From Methanomassiliicoccales archaeon (GTDB lineage: Archaea > Thermoplasmatota > Thermoplasmata > Methanomassiliicoccales > JACIVX01), in assembly GCA_029907465.1 (NCBI GenBank), contig JARYLV010000011.1, positions 1 to 51,434 of the forward strand: 51,434 bases of DNA, written 5' to 3'. Positions 30,602-39,070 of the stretch are shown piece after piece. Within the stretch, counting starts at the first letter, position 1; each line of letters begins with the position of its first letter. The notes beneath the pieces were generated by a model, which saw only the letters and a list, made by a program, of their open reading frames with translations, was not told where the DNA came from and made no database searches. The translations under genes were made by a program, and so were the position numbers.

Positions 30602-31201
30602 ATGACGATCCCGACTGCTATTTACTTGGAGTGCCCCTCATGCGGTACGAATACCCTCCATGAGGTTCTCAGGGGCAGGGTTGGAGGAAAGAAGGAAACA
30701 CTGGAGGCGACCGTGCGCTGCAGAAAATGCGGCACCGTTCACACCACTCTCTACACTGAAATGAAACCGTTGAGGATCCCCGTCATCGTTAGCGACCTTG
30801 GGAAATCGCAGAGAGAGGAAATCGAGCTCGGTCCTGACGAGCTGATAACCATCGGCGATGAATTAATCGTAGGGGACACGCAAGTCGTCGTGACATCGAT
30901 TGAAAGTGGCGAAAAGAGAATGAAGGAATGCGTCGCCAGAGAAATAGGGACGATATGGGCGAAGAGATTTGATAGGGTAAAAGTTAAGATTTCAATCAAT
31001 AAGGGGAGTAAAACGATCCCCGCTGAGATGCTTGTTCCGCCCGACGAGGAGTTTTATGTTGGCGATCTCCTGACCATCGGGAAGTACAATGTCGTTGTGC
31101 ACAACATCAAGACAAAAGATAGGATGCTGAGAGATGGCGGAAGCGAAGCGCGGGAGATTGTGAGGATCTACGCAAAGATCGTCAGGACGACGAACGCTTG
31201 A
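30602..31201 (+). CDS. HVO_0476-type zinc finger protein
   Basis: A conserved euryarchaeal protein of 199 residues (COG1326 type) with unknown function. The N-terminus has a zinc ribbon, CPSCG near residue 11 and CRKCG near residue 41. After it come two similar beta-rich modules (residues about 70-125 and 130-190) with matching ELITIGDELIVGDTQVVV and LLTIGKYNVVV segments, which suggests an internal duplication. The start is ATG at 30602 (MTIPT); the frame is open to 30509 inside the preceding gene. It is spaced 40 nt from the hydrolase and 12 nt from pcm, so the four genes may form one transcript. Confidence 0.82.
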   Translation: MTIPTAIYLECPSCGTNTLHEVLRGRVGGKKETLEATVRCRKCGTVHTTLYTEMKPLRIPVIVSDLGKSQREEIELGPDELITIGDELIVGDTQVVVTSIESGEKRMKECVAREIGTIWAKRFDRVKVKISINKGSKTIPAEMLVPPDEEFYVGDLLTIGKYNVVVHNIKTKDRMLRDGGSEAREIVRIYAKIVRTTNA

Positions 31202-31213
31202 GGTGCTTGATGC

Positions 31214-31870
31214 ATGGAATTCGAGGCCGAGAGGAAGCGGATGATCAGATCTCTCATTGAAAAGGGTTACCTCACAAAGCCCGATGTGATTAGAGCTATG
31301 GAAAAGGTTCCAAGGCACCTATTCGTTCCTGAGGGTATCCGTCGAAGTGCGTATATCGATACGCCCCTTTCAATTGGGGAAGGGCAGACGATCTCCGCAC
31401 CGCATATGGTCGCTCTCATGGTCGAAATTCTCGATCTTCATCCAGGGATGAAAGTTCTTGAGGTCGGTGGGGGATCTGGTTATCATGCAGCTGTCATGGG
31501 GGAGCTCGTGAGACCGAATGGCCATGTGTATAGTGTCGAAAGAATCGAGTCTCTCGCTGAAAGAGCGAAGAAAAATCTCAAAGAAGCGGGGTACGACGAC
31601 GTCGTAACGATCGTCATTGGCGACGGATCGAGGGGGCTGAAGGAATATGAGCCGTTCGACAGGATTTGCGTCGCAGCTGCGGCTCCGAGTGTCCCTGAAC
31701 CGTTGAAGCATCAGCTCGCTGAGGGTGGCAAACTGCTTGTACCGGTCGGCGGTCGATGGTACCAGGACCTCATTCTCGTCGAGAAAAAACAAAATAAGTA
31801 TCTTCAAATGAATCTTGGTGGCTGTGTCTTCGTGCCATTGATCGGTGAATATGGATACAGCGGCGATTGA
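31214..31870 (+). CDS. pcm: Protein-L-isoaspartate O-methyltransferase
   Basis: A repair enzyme of 218 residues that methylates isoaspartyl residues in aged proteins. The family motifs are all present: FVPEGIRRSAYIDTPLSIGEGQTISAPHMV (the substrate loop), VLEVGGGSGYHAAVM (SAM site, GGGSGY in place of the common GTGSGY), and VPEPLKHQLAEGGKLLVPVG. It ends FVPLIGEYGYSGD, a normal family C-terminus. AGGTG at 31200-31204 is the ribosome binding site. Its last 67 nt overlap the 3' end of the convergent HAD gene. Confidence 0.95.
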   Translation: MEFEAERKRMIRSLIEKGYLTKPDVIRAMEKVPRHLFVPEGIRRSAYIDTPLSIGEGQTISAPHMVALMVEILDLHPGMKVLEVGGGSGYHAAVMGELVRPNGHVYSVERIESLAERAKKNLKEAGYDDVVTIVIGDGSRGLKEYEPFDRICVAAAAPSVPEPLKHQLAEGGKLLVPVGGRWYQDLILVEKKQNKYLQMNLGGCVFVPLIGEYGYSGD

Positions 31871-32532
31871 GAGGGCTCTTCTAAAATTATAGGGAGGACG
31901 GCACGCAAGTCATTCGATCGAACGATGACATCAGCGTTTTTAACGACGACCTCATCGATGGGATTAAATGCGATTGAAAGACCGCAGTCCTCGAACATCG
32001 ACACATCGACAAAGCTGTTCCCTATGCTCACCACTCTGTTCCTTGAAATGCCCCATCTGTGAAGAAACGAATCCAGTGCCCGCCGTTTATTCGTCAGCTC
32101 AACCCTCAAGATTCCTTCGCCGGTCAAGCACCCCTTTTCGTCGAACTCGAGACCATTTGCGATGTAATCGTCGAATCCAAAGATCCGTTTGATTCTTTCG
32201 GCGATAACATCTATCCCGCCGCTCACGATGACAGTTCTCATCCCAGCATTTTTCAATGCGCGGACTGTCTCGTCAATCCCTTTTAATAGAGGTAGTGGTG
32301 TGAGGATACTTTCGATGTCTTTTTTGCTCAAGTCCTTTTTGCACGCTTTCCAGAGAGCGATGTCCCTGCGCATAAATTCAGTATCATCGATCTCCCCGCG
32401 TATGTATTCCTCTAATGAGGTTTCATTAGTCACGCCGAAGTGATTATGTATCCATGTCCATGAGCTCGGATAGTCAACGAGGACGCCATCCATATCAAAG
32501 GCAACAAGATCGAACCGTCTTTCCTTCGTCAT
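31804..32532 (-). CDS. HAD-superfamily phosphatase, phosphoserine phosphatase-like
   Basis: A 242-residue HAD hydrolase of the SerB-like group. Motif I is FDMDGVLVDY, with nucleophile and acid Asp residues. Motif II is the Ser in IVSGG, and the Lys of motif III is in NKRRALD. Motif IV appears as IGNSFVDVSMF, with Asn where GDxxxD is usual, so one metal-binding Asp is replaced. The start is the ATG at 32532; the frame is open 44 codons further, beyond a TATA-like box that sits about 30-40 nt before 32532. The last 25 codons overlap pcm on the opposite strand. True phosphoserine phosphatase is possible but not proven. Confidence 0.85.
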   Translation of the reverse strand: MTKERRFDLVAFDMDGVLVDYPSSWTWIHNHFGVTNETSLEEYIRGEIDDTEFMRRDIALWKACKKDLSKKDIESILTPLPLLKGIDETVRALKNAGMRTVIVSGGIDVIAERIKRIFGFDDYIANGLEFDEKGCLTGEGILRVELTNKRRALDSFLHRWGISRNRVVSIGNSFVDVSMFEDCGLSIAFNPIDEVVVKNADVIVRSNDLRAVLPIILEEPSQSPLYPYSPINGTKTQPPRFI

Positions 32533-32559
32533 TTCCGTGTTCAGAGAAGAGCATGAAAA

Positions 32560-32571
32560 GATTATTAAAAA
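32560..32571. promoter_or_regulatory. Shared divergent TATA region between the HAD and TraB genes
   Basis: GATTATTAAAAA lies in the 60-nt gap between two divergent starts, 22-33 nt before the TraB ATG (32593) and 28-39 nt before the HAD ATG (32532). Read on either strand it gives a TATA-like box, so it may serve both genes. Confidence 0.45.
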
Positions 32572-32592
32572 CTTCGCGCAATGAGTTGAACA

Positions 32593-33315
32593 ATGATCAC
32601 GCTCATCGGTGTGGGCCACGTTTTCAACATATCCGAACAGGTTCGCCAGATCATATTCTCTCACAGGCCCAAGGCCGTTTGCGTCGAGCTAGACCCACGT
32701 CGTTACGAGGCTCTCAGGAATCCTGGCGCAATCCGGTCGCTGCCTATCATGTACCGCATGCTCGCGGAAGTTCAGAGAAGAATGGCCAGGGAATTTGGTG
32801 GGGAAGTGGGAATGGAGATGATCGCTGCGGCGGAAGCCGCGATAGAAGTCGGGGCGGTCGTTGAATTCATAGATGACGATGCTACGGCAGTTTTTGAAAG
32901 ACTCTGGAAAGAAATGCCTGTCAAGGAAAAAGTCTGCCTCATGTTTTCAGCAATTACTGGTTTTTTCATTTCAAAGGGGAGAATCGAAAAAGAATTGGCG
33001 ATGTTCGAGGAAAACGGGGAGGATTATCTCAGGTCATTCGGTGAACAATTTCCGACGATCAAGAGGTTGCTCATCGATGACCGAAATAGAATGATGGCAT
33101 CGAGAATTGAGGACGCGTATTCGAATTATGGTGAAGTTGTCGCCGTTGTTGGCGACGGGCACATTGAGGGCATAATGAAACTCTTAAACAAGGATGGAAT
33201 CAAGGTTTTCAGACTACGGGACTTGAGAGAATGGCCACTGCATGATGAAAGGAAATCACTATCTGGCAACGCCGAAGCATCGTTTTGCTTCACTTATTCA
33301 GATCAATACTTATGA
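32593..33315 (+). CDS. TraB/PrgY-domain protein
   Basis: A 240-residue protein with the TraB (COG1916) fold, related to PrgY and to the Tiki/EreA superfamily of putative metal-dependent hydrolases. Visible motifs are ITLIGVGHVF at the N-terminus (in the place of the GTxH motif), CVELDPRRYEALRN, and VVAVVGDGHIEGIMKLL near the C-terminus. Many archaeal relatives are near 400 residues with several C-terminal membrane helices; this one stops after the TraB domain and looks soluble. Only residues 106-124 are mildly hydrophobic. The substrate is unknown. Confidence 0.85.
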   Translation: MITLIGVGHVFNISEQVRQIIFSHRPKAVCVELDPRRYEALRNPGAIRSLPIMYRMLAEVQRRMAREFGGEVGMEMIAAAEAAIEVGAVVEFIDDDATAVFERLWKEMPVKEKVCLMFSAITGFFISKGRIEKELAMFEENGEDYLRSFGEQFPTIKRLLIDDRNRMMASRIEDAYSNYGEVVAVVGDGHIEGIMKLLNKDGIKVFRLRDLREWPLHDERKSLSGNAEASFCFTYSDQYL

Positions 33316-33368
33316 AAATCATATATCGCACAAGAACAATCTAGAGAGAGGAAGCTGAGAGGCGATCG

Positions 33369-34049
33369 ATGAGGGTTAAACTACTTTCATATACAAAGGA
33401 CGCCGAGAGACTCTGCGCCGCTGCCGCGCAGTCCTGTTATTCTGAAAAACCAGCGAGCGAATTGTTGGTCGACATCGAGGATAATCGATCGGGTAAAATC
33501 ATTTCGAGGGTTGTCGGCATGGGCCATCATTCTGTCATCGAGCACGCATGCTACACATTCAGTGTAGAAGGCGTTTCGAGAGCACTGACACACCAGCTCG
33601 TGCGCCACAGGATTGCGTCATATTCACAGCAGAGCCAACGATACGTCTCGATGGATCGCGCCGACTACGTGATCCCACCGAGTATCGCCAGAGAGGGGGA
33701 GTTGGCCGAAGAGTTCAGAAAATTGATGGATGAGATCTGGGAAGTTTATAGGCGACTATCCAAAAAAGTCGACGTAGAGGACGCGCGGTATGTCCTACCA
33801 AACGCATGCACGACGAACATTACTATTACGATGAACGCGAGGGAACTTCTTCATTTCTTTTCGCTCCGCTGTTGCAATCGTGCTCAGTGGGAAATCAGGG
33901 AGGTCGCGGATAGGATGCTCGCCGAGGTCAAGAAAGTATCGCCAGCGATTTTCGAAAATGCGGGACCGCCTTGCATGAGAGGGCCGTGTCCTGAGGGAAA
34001 AATGAGTTGCGGAAAGCCGAGACGGGACGAGTTGAAAAGGCTTAAATAA
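33369..34049 (+). CDS. thyX: Flavin-dependent thymidylate synthase
   Basis: Makes dTMP from dUMP using methylenetetrahydrofolate and FADH2; 226 residues. The signature RHRIASYSQQSQRY (RHRx7-8S type) lies at residues 78-91 and follows HHSVIEHACYTF. The C-terminal ARELLHFFSLRCCNRAQWEIREV block contains the activating Arg region. An unusually Cys-rich end (GPPCMRGPCPEGKMSCGKP) is seen in some archaeal ThyX. ATG at 33369 has GAGAGG just upstream. ThyX presence means the classic ThyA is probably not needed. Confidence 0.96.
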   Translation: MRVKLLSYTKDAERLCAAAAQSCYSEKPASELLVDIEDNRSGKIISRVVGMGHHSVIEHACYTFSVEGVSRALTHQLVRHRIASYSQQSQRYVSMDRADYVIPPSIAREGELAEEFRKLMDEIWEVYRRLSKKVDVEDARYVLPNACTTNITITMNARELLHFFSLRCCNRAQWEIREVADRMLAEVKKVSPAIFENAGPPCMRGPCPEGKMSCGKPRRDELKRLK

Positions 34050-34082
34050 CAATATGGCTTAACCCGAGCTACCGGTGTAGGC

Positions 34083-34274
34083 ATGGGAAAAATACGACCT
34101 ACGTATATCAAGAGGGTAGCGCTCGAACTTGTCAAGAAATATCCAAAGGCGTTCAATGATGATTTCGAGCACAACAAGCTGTTAGTAGAGAAGCTCACGG
34201 ATGTTTATTCCCCCACGATGAGGAATCGGATCGCGGGCTACGTGACGCGCTACTGGCAGCAGCTCGAGCAATGA
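34083..34274 (+). CDS. rps17e: Small ribosomal subunit protein S17e
   Basis: A 63-residue ribosomal protein. The start [17 protein letters not shown] and the following [19 protein letters not shown] are diagnostic of archaeal and eukaryotic S17e; the archaeal form lacks the eukaryotic C-terminal extension. The gene follows thyX after 33 nt, with a TATA-like GGCTTAAATAAC at 34039-34050, and so may have its own promoter. Confidence 0.97.
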   Translation: MGKIRPTYIKRVALELVKKYPKAFNDDFEHNKLLVEKLTDVYSPTMRNRIAGYVTRYWQQLEQ

Positions 34275-34317
34275 ATCGATATATTTTTCATCACCCTCAT
34301 TCTTTTCCTCGCCAACG

Positions 34318-35283
34318 ATGAACAATGCCGTTGAGTGCAGGTCACTAAGTCGATCTTTTAAGGGGAACGCGAGGCAGCCACCGATCATTGCCCTCGATAA
34401 CATCAATCTCGATGTAAGAGAAGGCGAGCTCTTTGGCCTGCTGGGACCGAACGGCGCAGGCAAGACGACGCTAATAAAAATCCTCGCAACTCTATTGCTT
34501 CCTTCCTCGGGGAAGGTCACAGTACTGGGGTATGATGTGGAGAGGGAAGCGCACAAGATAAGACCATTGATCAACATGGTTTCAGGTGGGGAAATTTCTG
34601 GATATGGATTGTTAACCGTGAAAGAAAACCTCTGGATGTTTTCACAGTTCTACGGCATCCCGAGTAAAATCGCTAAGCGAAGGGTCGATGAATTGCTTCA
34701 TGAGTTTGCGCTTGTGGACAAAGCAAACGCCAAGGTGAGAACGATCTCGACCGGCCAACGGCAGAGGATGAATGTCGTCAGGGGTTTCGTGACCGATCCC
34801 GATCTGATCTTCCTTGATGAACCGACATTGGGTCTTGATGTCAATTCGAGTAGGACGATCCGAGATTATATACGGAGGTGGGTCAGAGGCCAGAAGGGAA
34901 AAACGGCGCTGATTACAACGCATTATATGATGGAGGCTGAGGAACTCTGTGACCGGGTCGCGATCATCGACCGGGGACGCATTCTTGCGTGCGATTCGCC
35001 CCACAACCTCAAGAAACAGGTTCAAAGAGACGCGGTTTTCACCCTTGAGACCACGCAAGTCATGGATCTCAATTGGTTCGGGCAGATCAGCGGCGTGAAG
35101 GGCTACAGTTGTGAGATCAACGGTGAACACCAGAAGATCAGGATCGTCACGGAAGAAGAGTCTGTGCTGGCTGAGGTCATCCAGGCGATTGCGGGTAAGG
35201 GGGTCAAGGTGCTTTCCCTCACCAAAGCAGAGCCGACACTCGAGGACGTCTTTTTGCAGCTAGTCGGAAGAGGGCTGGTATGA
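34318..35283 (+). CDS. ABC-2 type transporter, ATP-binding subunit
   Basis: A 321-residue ATPase of the DrrA/CcmA-like class that powers an exporter formed with the next two genes. Walker A is GPNGAGKTTL, the signature is STGQRQRMN (in place of LSGGQ), Walker B is LIFLDEPTLGLD, and the switch His is in LITTHYM. The C-terminal 80 residues form the regulatory domain of this subfamily. It overlaps the first permease by 4 nt (ATGA). The substrate could be a drug, lipid, polysaccharide or peptide; nothing in the sequence decides this. Confidence 0.93.
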   Translation: MNNAVECRSLSRSFKGNARQPPIIALDNINLDVREGELFGLLGPNGAGKTTLIKILATLLLPSSGKVTVLGYDVEREAHKIRPLINMVSGGEISGYGLLTVKENLWMFSQFYGIPSKIAKRRVDELLHEFALVDKANAKVRTISTGQRQRMNVVRGFVTDPDLIFLDEPTLGLDVNSSRTIRDYIRRWVRGQKGKTALITTHYMMEAEELCDRVAIIDRGRILACDSPHNLKKQVQRDAVFTLETTQVMDLNWFGQISGVKGYSCEINGEHQKIRIVTEEESVLAEVIQAIAGKGVKVLSLTKAEPTLEDVFLQLVGRGLV

Positions 35284-36095
35284 TTGATTGGCGCTTGAAT
35301 CTCCGTGCTGTTATCGGAAGGGCTTATCCTCGGATTATTGGATCTTTCAGGGAGCCGAGTTGGCTATTCTTTGACATCTTCCTCCCTCTCCTCGGGATAG
35401 CGGCGTTCGCCTTTTATTATCAGGCGCTTGGCGCCCCTCCAGTTTTCATCGGTTTTGTGATTCTCGGCGGCGCGATGACAGCATATTGGCTCAACGTCCT
35501 TTGGAGTATGGCGGCACAATTCTACTGGGAGAAAGAGGTGGGTAACCTCCAGTTATATCTTATGGCGCCGATGTCGCGCATGTCCGTTCTCGCGGGGATG
35601 GCGCTCGGTGGCATTTTTTTCACATCAGTCCGTGCACTGTCAACGCTCACCTTAGGTATACTGATTTTTGGTATAGAAATCAAGATCGTTTCCCCAGGTA
35701 GCCTCCTGATCGTCTTCTTCCTCACCCTTTTCGCACTGTACGGTATGGGGATGATGTTCTCCTCTTTGTATCTCCTCTACGGCAGGGGAATTTGGCATTT
35801 ATCGAGCGTTTTTCAGGAACCGATCTATTTCGTTTCTGGCTTTTATTTCCCGGTCAAAGCGCTTGGATTTTGGACGGCGCTTCTGGCTTCGATTGTTCCA
35901 ATTACTCTCGGTCTCGATGCGATGAGGCAGCTGATTTTCGCAGGACAGGAGACAATGGGATTTCTACCGGTCAATCTCGAGATCATTATACTTGTCTTTT
36001 TGACGGTCGCTTTCATTTACGGCGCCCGCGTTGCGCTCAATTTCATGGAAAATCTGGGTAAAAAAGAGGGGAGGCTGACTTTGCGATGGCAGTGA
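35280..36095 (+). CDS. ABC-2 type transporter permease, first subunit
   Basis: A 271-residue integral membrane protein with about six helices. An amphipathic N-terminus is followed by WLFFDIFLPLLGIAAFAFYY. Later come GMALGGIFFTSVRALSTLTLG and a pair of helices ending in ALNFMENLGKKEG. The fold is the DrrB/ABC-2 type. The fragment YFVSGFYFPVKALGFW is the conserved re-entrant region of this family. It overlaps both neighbours (ATGA before, 10 nt after), so the three products are probably made together as a heterodimeric channel plus ATPase. Confidence 0.9.
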   Translation: MIDWRLNLRAVIGRAYPRIIGSFREPSWLFFDIFLPLLGIAAFAFYYQALGAPPVFIGFVILGGAMTAYWLNVLWSMAAQFYWEKEVGNLQLYLMAPMSRMSVLAGMALGGIFFTSVRALSTLTLGILIFGIEIKIVSPGSLLIVFFLTLFALYGMGMMFSSLYLLYGRGIWHLSSVFQEPIYFVSGFYFPVKALGFWTALLASIVPITLGLDAMRQLIFAGQETMGFLPVNLEIIILVFLTVAFIYGARVALNFMENLGKKEGRLTLRWQ

Positions 36096-36940
36096 ATGAA
36101 CATCTGCGAACGATTAGGTGGGCGGCGTGGCTCGGCTGGCAGATGGAGTCGAATTGGACAAACCCCTTTCTTTTCATCATTTATTCTATCATCAAGCCAA
36201 TCACGGCGACACTGATACTTGTTTTCATGTACCTCATTATTCTCAAGTCTGTTAACGCTGACCCCGTGCTCTTCTCGTACATGTTCATCGGGAACGCTTT
36301 TTACATGTATGTGGCGCAGGTCTTATTTGGCATCACCTGGGTAGTGCATGAAGATCGAGAACATTATCAGACCTTAAAGCAGATTTATATCGCACCGATC
36401 AACTTCTCAGTTTACCTCGTTGGGCGAGGGATCAGCAAGATCATCATCACAACGGCAGCAGTCATCGTGACACTCGCCTTTGGGATACTGGTCCTCGGTT
36501 TACCTGTTAACCTCTGGAGAATCGATTGGTTGGCACTTGTCGTTGCAATGATCCTTGGGCTCTTTTGCATCTGCACGATAGGCATCGCGCTCGCAGGTAT
36601 TTCCCTGCTGACGGCGCGCCACGGGGCAGGAATCAACGAAGGCGTCGCTGGCGTTTTCTATCTGTTCTGCGGCGTGATCTTTCCAATAACTTTTCTACCT
36701 CCATGGGGACAAACGGTAGCCCTATTCATTCCGATTACTTACTGGCTCGAACTTCTAAGGCGTGCGATGATGCCCGAGACCGTCTCGATCAGCGGTCTTG
36801 GAGGCTATTCAACGCAAGAGATGGCGGTCTTACTCCTTGTCTCTATACTTCTCTTCCTTTTCCTCTCATTAATCATCCTCAGGTACGCGGATTTCCTAGC
36901 CCGAAAGAAAGGAAAACTGGATATGACGACAGCTTATTAG
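36086..36940 (+). CDS. ABC-2 type transporter permease, second subunit
   Basis: A 284-residue membrane protein with six predicted helices. It is homologous in plan to the preceding permease: cytoplasmic start, NPFLFIIYSIIKPITATLILVFMYLI as first helix, and FYLFCGVIFPITFLPPWGQ as the family re-entrant region. The last helix is followed by a basic tail. Two different permeases imply a heterodimeric exporter. The stop is 43 nt before tRNA-Arg. Confidence 0.9.
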   Translation: MAVNEHLRTIRWAAWLGWQMESNWTNPFLFIIYSIIKPITATLILVFMYLIILKSVNADPVLFSYMFIGNAFYMYVAQVLFGITWVVHEDREHYQTLKQIYIAPINFSVYLVGRGISKIIITTAAVIVTLAFGILVLGLPVNLWRIDWLALVVAMILGLFCICTIGIALAGISLLTARHGAGINEGVAGVFYLFCGVIFPITFLPPWGQTVALFIPITYWLELLRRAMMPETVSISGLGGYSTQEMAVLLLVSILLFLFLSLIILRYADFLARKKGKLDMTTAY

Positions 36941-36982
36941 GCAGAAAGTGAATTAAAGGGGACACTGATATCCCGGAAGGAA

Positions 36983-37056
36983 GCCCGAGTGGGGTAGCTT
37001 GGACATCCTAGGAGGCTGCGGACCTCCAGACCCGGATTCGAATTCCGGCTCGGGCA
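36983..37056 (+). tRNA. tRNA-Arg (anticodon GCG), no intron
   Basis: A 74-nt cloverleaf. The acceptor stem GCCCGAG pairs with CTCGGGC (37049-37055). The anticodon stem is GGAGG/CCTCC with loop CTGCGGA, so the anticodon GCG is at 37018-37020. The T arm is CCGGA-TTCGAAT-TCCGG. The D stem has a U13-U22 mismatch, as in the other two tRNAs of the window. CCA is not encoded. Confidence 0.96.
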
Positions 37057-37061
37057 CTCTC

Positions 37062-38981
37062 CTAAACCTCTATCTCCACATTTCTCTTCTCTTTAATGGA
37101 GATATCACCTGGTGGGAGAACTCTCGATATTTCTTCTTCAGGGACACCGAAAAATTTTGCAAGGGCTGACGAAATCAAATTCCTATCGGTATCCCCTGGT
37201 ACGATCACAATAAACCTCGTCGACCGCTTTTCTATGGCACTCCGAGGTCCGCACATGATCTTCCTTTCGCCCTGGTATTCGATCTCACCAATTGCCAGTT
37301 CGATAGGGAGATGGTGAAGATAGTTCCTTTTCCCCCTGATGATAAATGCACCTCTGGGCACGAACTCACCCGCTTCTGGCGTCTTCGAAACCTGATCTGG
37401 CAATACCCAATACGCACTCCCTTCACCTGCGCCAGCTTTCCAGATCTTTGAGTGTGCGAGTGCAAAGATCCCCGCTTCCACCATTTCCTCCTCACTCGCT
37501 GTCGCCCCATCTTTGACAATGACGCTCGGTGCACCATGAATGTCCGCGTGAACAAATCTGTCAGTGGAAGTCATGTGCTTTTTGACGAGTTGTTCGTTAG
37601 TCTTTGCGTCCCTACCAGCAAGGACAATTTTCCCGCCAGACGTGATGAACCATTTGTACCTCTCAAACCAGAACTCTTTTGTTTTCTTCGTATCTTTAGC
37701 GAAACTAGCTCTCTCCCTGCACGCTTCTCTCTGTTCAATTTTAGCCTCAGTCTCCTTGATAGCTAGAAGGGCCCCTTCAATTTTTTCTTTTAGACGTTTA
37801 GACTCCTGGTAAAGGGTATCAGCATTTTCCTCAAGACTTTTCAGGTAATCAAGTCTGATCCTCCTGCCCTGGATCTCAAGCTCGATCGAATGTTCGGAAG
37901 GATCAATTTTTTTTATGAAATCAAATCCCTTTGAGAACTCTACGATCTCATTCCATTTGGACGAAGCAGCTTTTTCTCTAAACTTGCAGAGGACTTCGTT
38001 GATCGGGATGTAATTGACGAAAAGGAGCTCTGCCAGCTCTGAGCATTCCTCCGCGCGTGTCCTCAACTCTTGAATCGCGCCTCTCTGTTGTTCGAGTTGT
38101 CGCTGGAGTCTCTGGAGCTCTTCATCGACCGCCTCTTCATCACTTCTTGGTTTCAATTCTAGGAAACGTGCTATCGCATCGGAAAAAGAAACGAACTGTT
38201 CAGAGCGAGCTCCAGCATGGATTATCAGTCTGATTGGTGCAACGTCAATAGGGGAACAATCGTCATATACAATATTCGGTTCAGGCTTGGTGCGAATCGA
38301 GTTGATGATTTCCTGCAATGCAAGGTTCAAGCTCTTGAAATCCTCGTCCGTCAAGGAATCGGCCTTTCTGTTCTTATCAATGCCGGCCCTGAGGCAAATT
38401 TCTTCGGCATACTGGCCACCAAGATTGACAACGGTTGCGAGGCTCCTTACGACATCAGATCTTGATGCTTGAAGTGCTGCCCTGAACGATTCGAATGTTG
38501 CACTAATTGGGTTGAACCGCGGTGGTGGGAATTTGTACTCCACGCCCGGTCTGATTTCTCTGTGCTTCCACTGTTTTGATGCGAGCGCGACAATGATCTT
38601 TCCTTCTTGTGCGACGATTAAGTTGCCTTCTCCAAAAATCTCAAAAACGACTTCATATTTCTTATCCCGTTGAATTTCAAGAACAACGATCCGGTCGAAA
38701 TCTTTCTGATAGACTGATGTGATACGCCCACCTGACAGGTGTTTTCTCATCGTCATCGCGAGCTGCGAAGGAATGCCAGGGAGCTCAGGGCGTTCGCTGG
38801 CTAGATAGAGCCATCGCCCCTCTTGAAAGATGATCTCCTTTCTTCCAGACCCAGGCACATTGATTCTGAAGAGGAAATTGTTCGCTTCCCAGTGGAAAAC
38901 CTTATCGATAAATCCGCCAATAATTGAGCGCATCTCGGCTGTCAATGCAAGCACATCAAAGGCGCTCATTTCATTTTTCAT
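37062..38981 (-). CDS. rqcH: Rqc2/NEMF homologue (NFACT protein, archaeal RqcH)
   Basis: A 639-residue NFACT-family protein that in other organisms binds the large ribosomal subunit holding a stalled nascent chain and recruits tRNA to add C-terminal tails. The N-terminal NFACT-N domain begins MKNEMSAFDVLALTAEM with the RNA-binding half at residues 1-180. A HhH region follows, and two long coiled coils cover about 285-330 and 385-425. The NFACT-R part is at 440-560 (WFITSGGKIVLAGRDAKTNEQLVKKH and DRFVHADIHGAPSVIVK). The ATG at 38981 is preferred over the TTG at 38984, since a TATA-like GCATTTATG lies about 25-30 nt upstream. It lies between two tRNA genes. Confidence 0.93.
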   Translation of the reverse strand: MKNEMSAFDVLALTAEMRSIIGGFIDKVFHWEANNFLFRINVPGSGRKEIIFQEGRWLYLASERPELPGIPSQLAMTMRKHLSGGRITSVYQKDFDRIVVLEIQRDKKYEVVFEIFGEGNLIVAQEGKIIVALASKQWKHREIRPGVEYKFPPPRFNPISATFESFRAALQASRSDVVRSLATVVNLGGQYAEEICLRAGIDKNRKADSLTDEDFKSLNLALQEIINSIRTKPEPNIVYDDCSPIDVAPIRLIIHAGARSEQFVSFSDAIARFLELKPRSDEEAVDEELQRLQRQLEQQRGAIQELRTRAEECSELAELLFVNYIPINEVLCKFREKAASSKWNEIVEFSKGFDFIKKIDPSEHSIELEIQGRRIRLDYLKSLEENADTLYQESKRLKEKIEGALLAIKETEAKIEQREACRERASFAKDTKKTKEFWFERYKWFITSGGKIVLAGRDAKTNEQLVKKHMTSTDRFVHADIHGAPSVIVKDGATASEEEMVEAGIFALAHSKIWKAGAGEGSAYWVLPDQVSKTPEAGEFVPRGAFIIRGKRNYLHHLPIELAIGEIEYQGERKIMCGPRSAIEKRSTRFIVIVPGDTDRNLISSALAKFFGVPEEEISRVLPPGDISIKEKRNVEIEV

Positions 38982-39070
38982 CAAAAATACCCATATGCCG
39001 AAGTGTCATAAATGCTTGTTTTCGATTTTTGGAAAACTTTATGAACACTCATCTGATAGGAGGACTCGCG

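Noticed and set aside
36983-37056. Intron in tRNA-Arg
   Set aside because: The gene folds fully at 74 nt; no surplus sequence is present in any arm.
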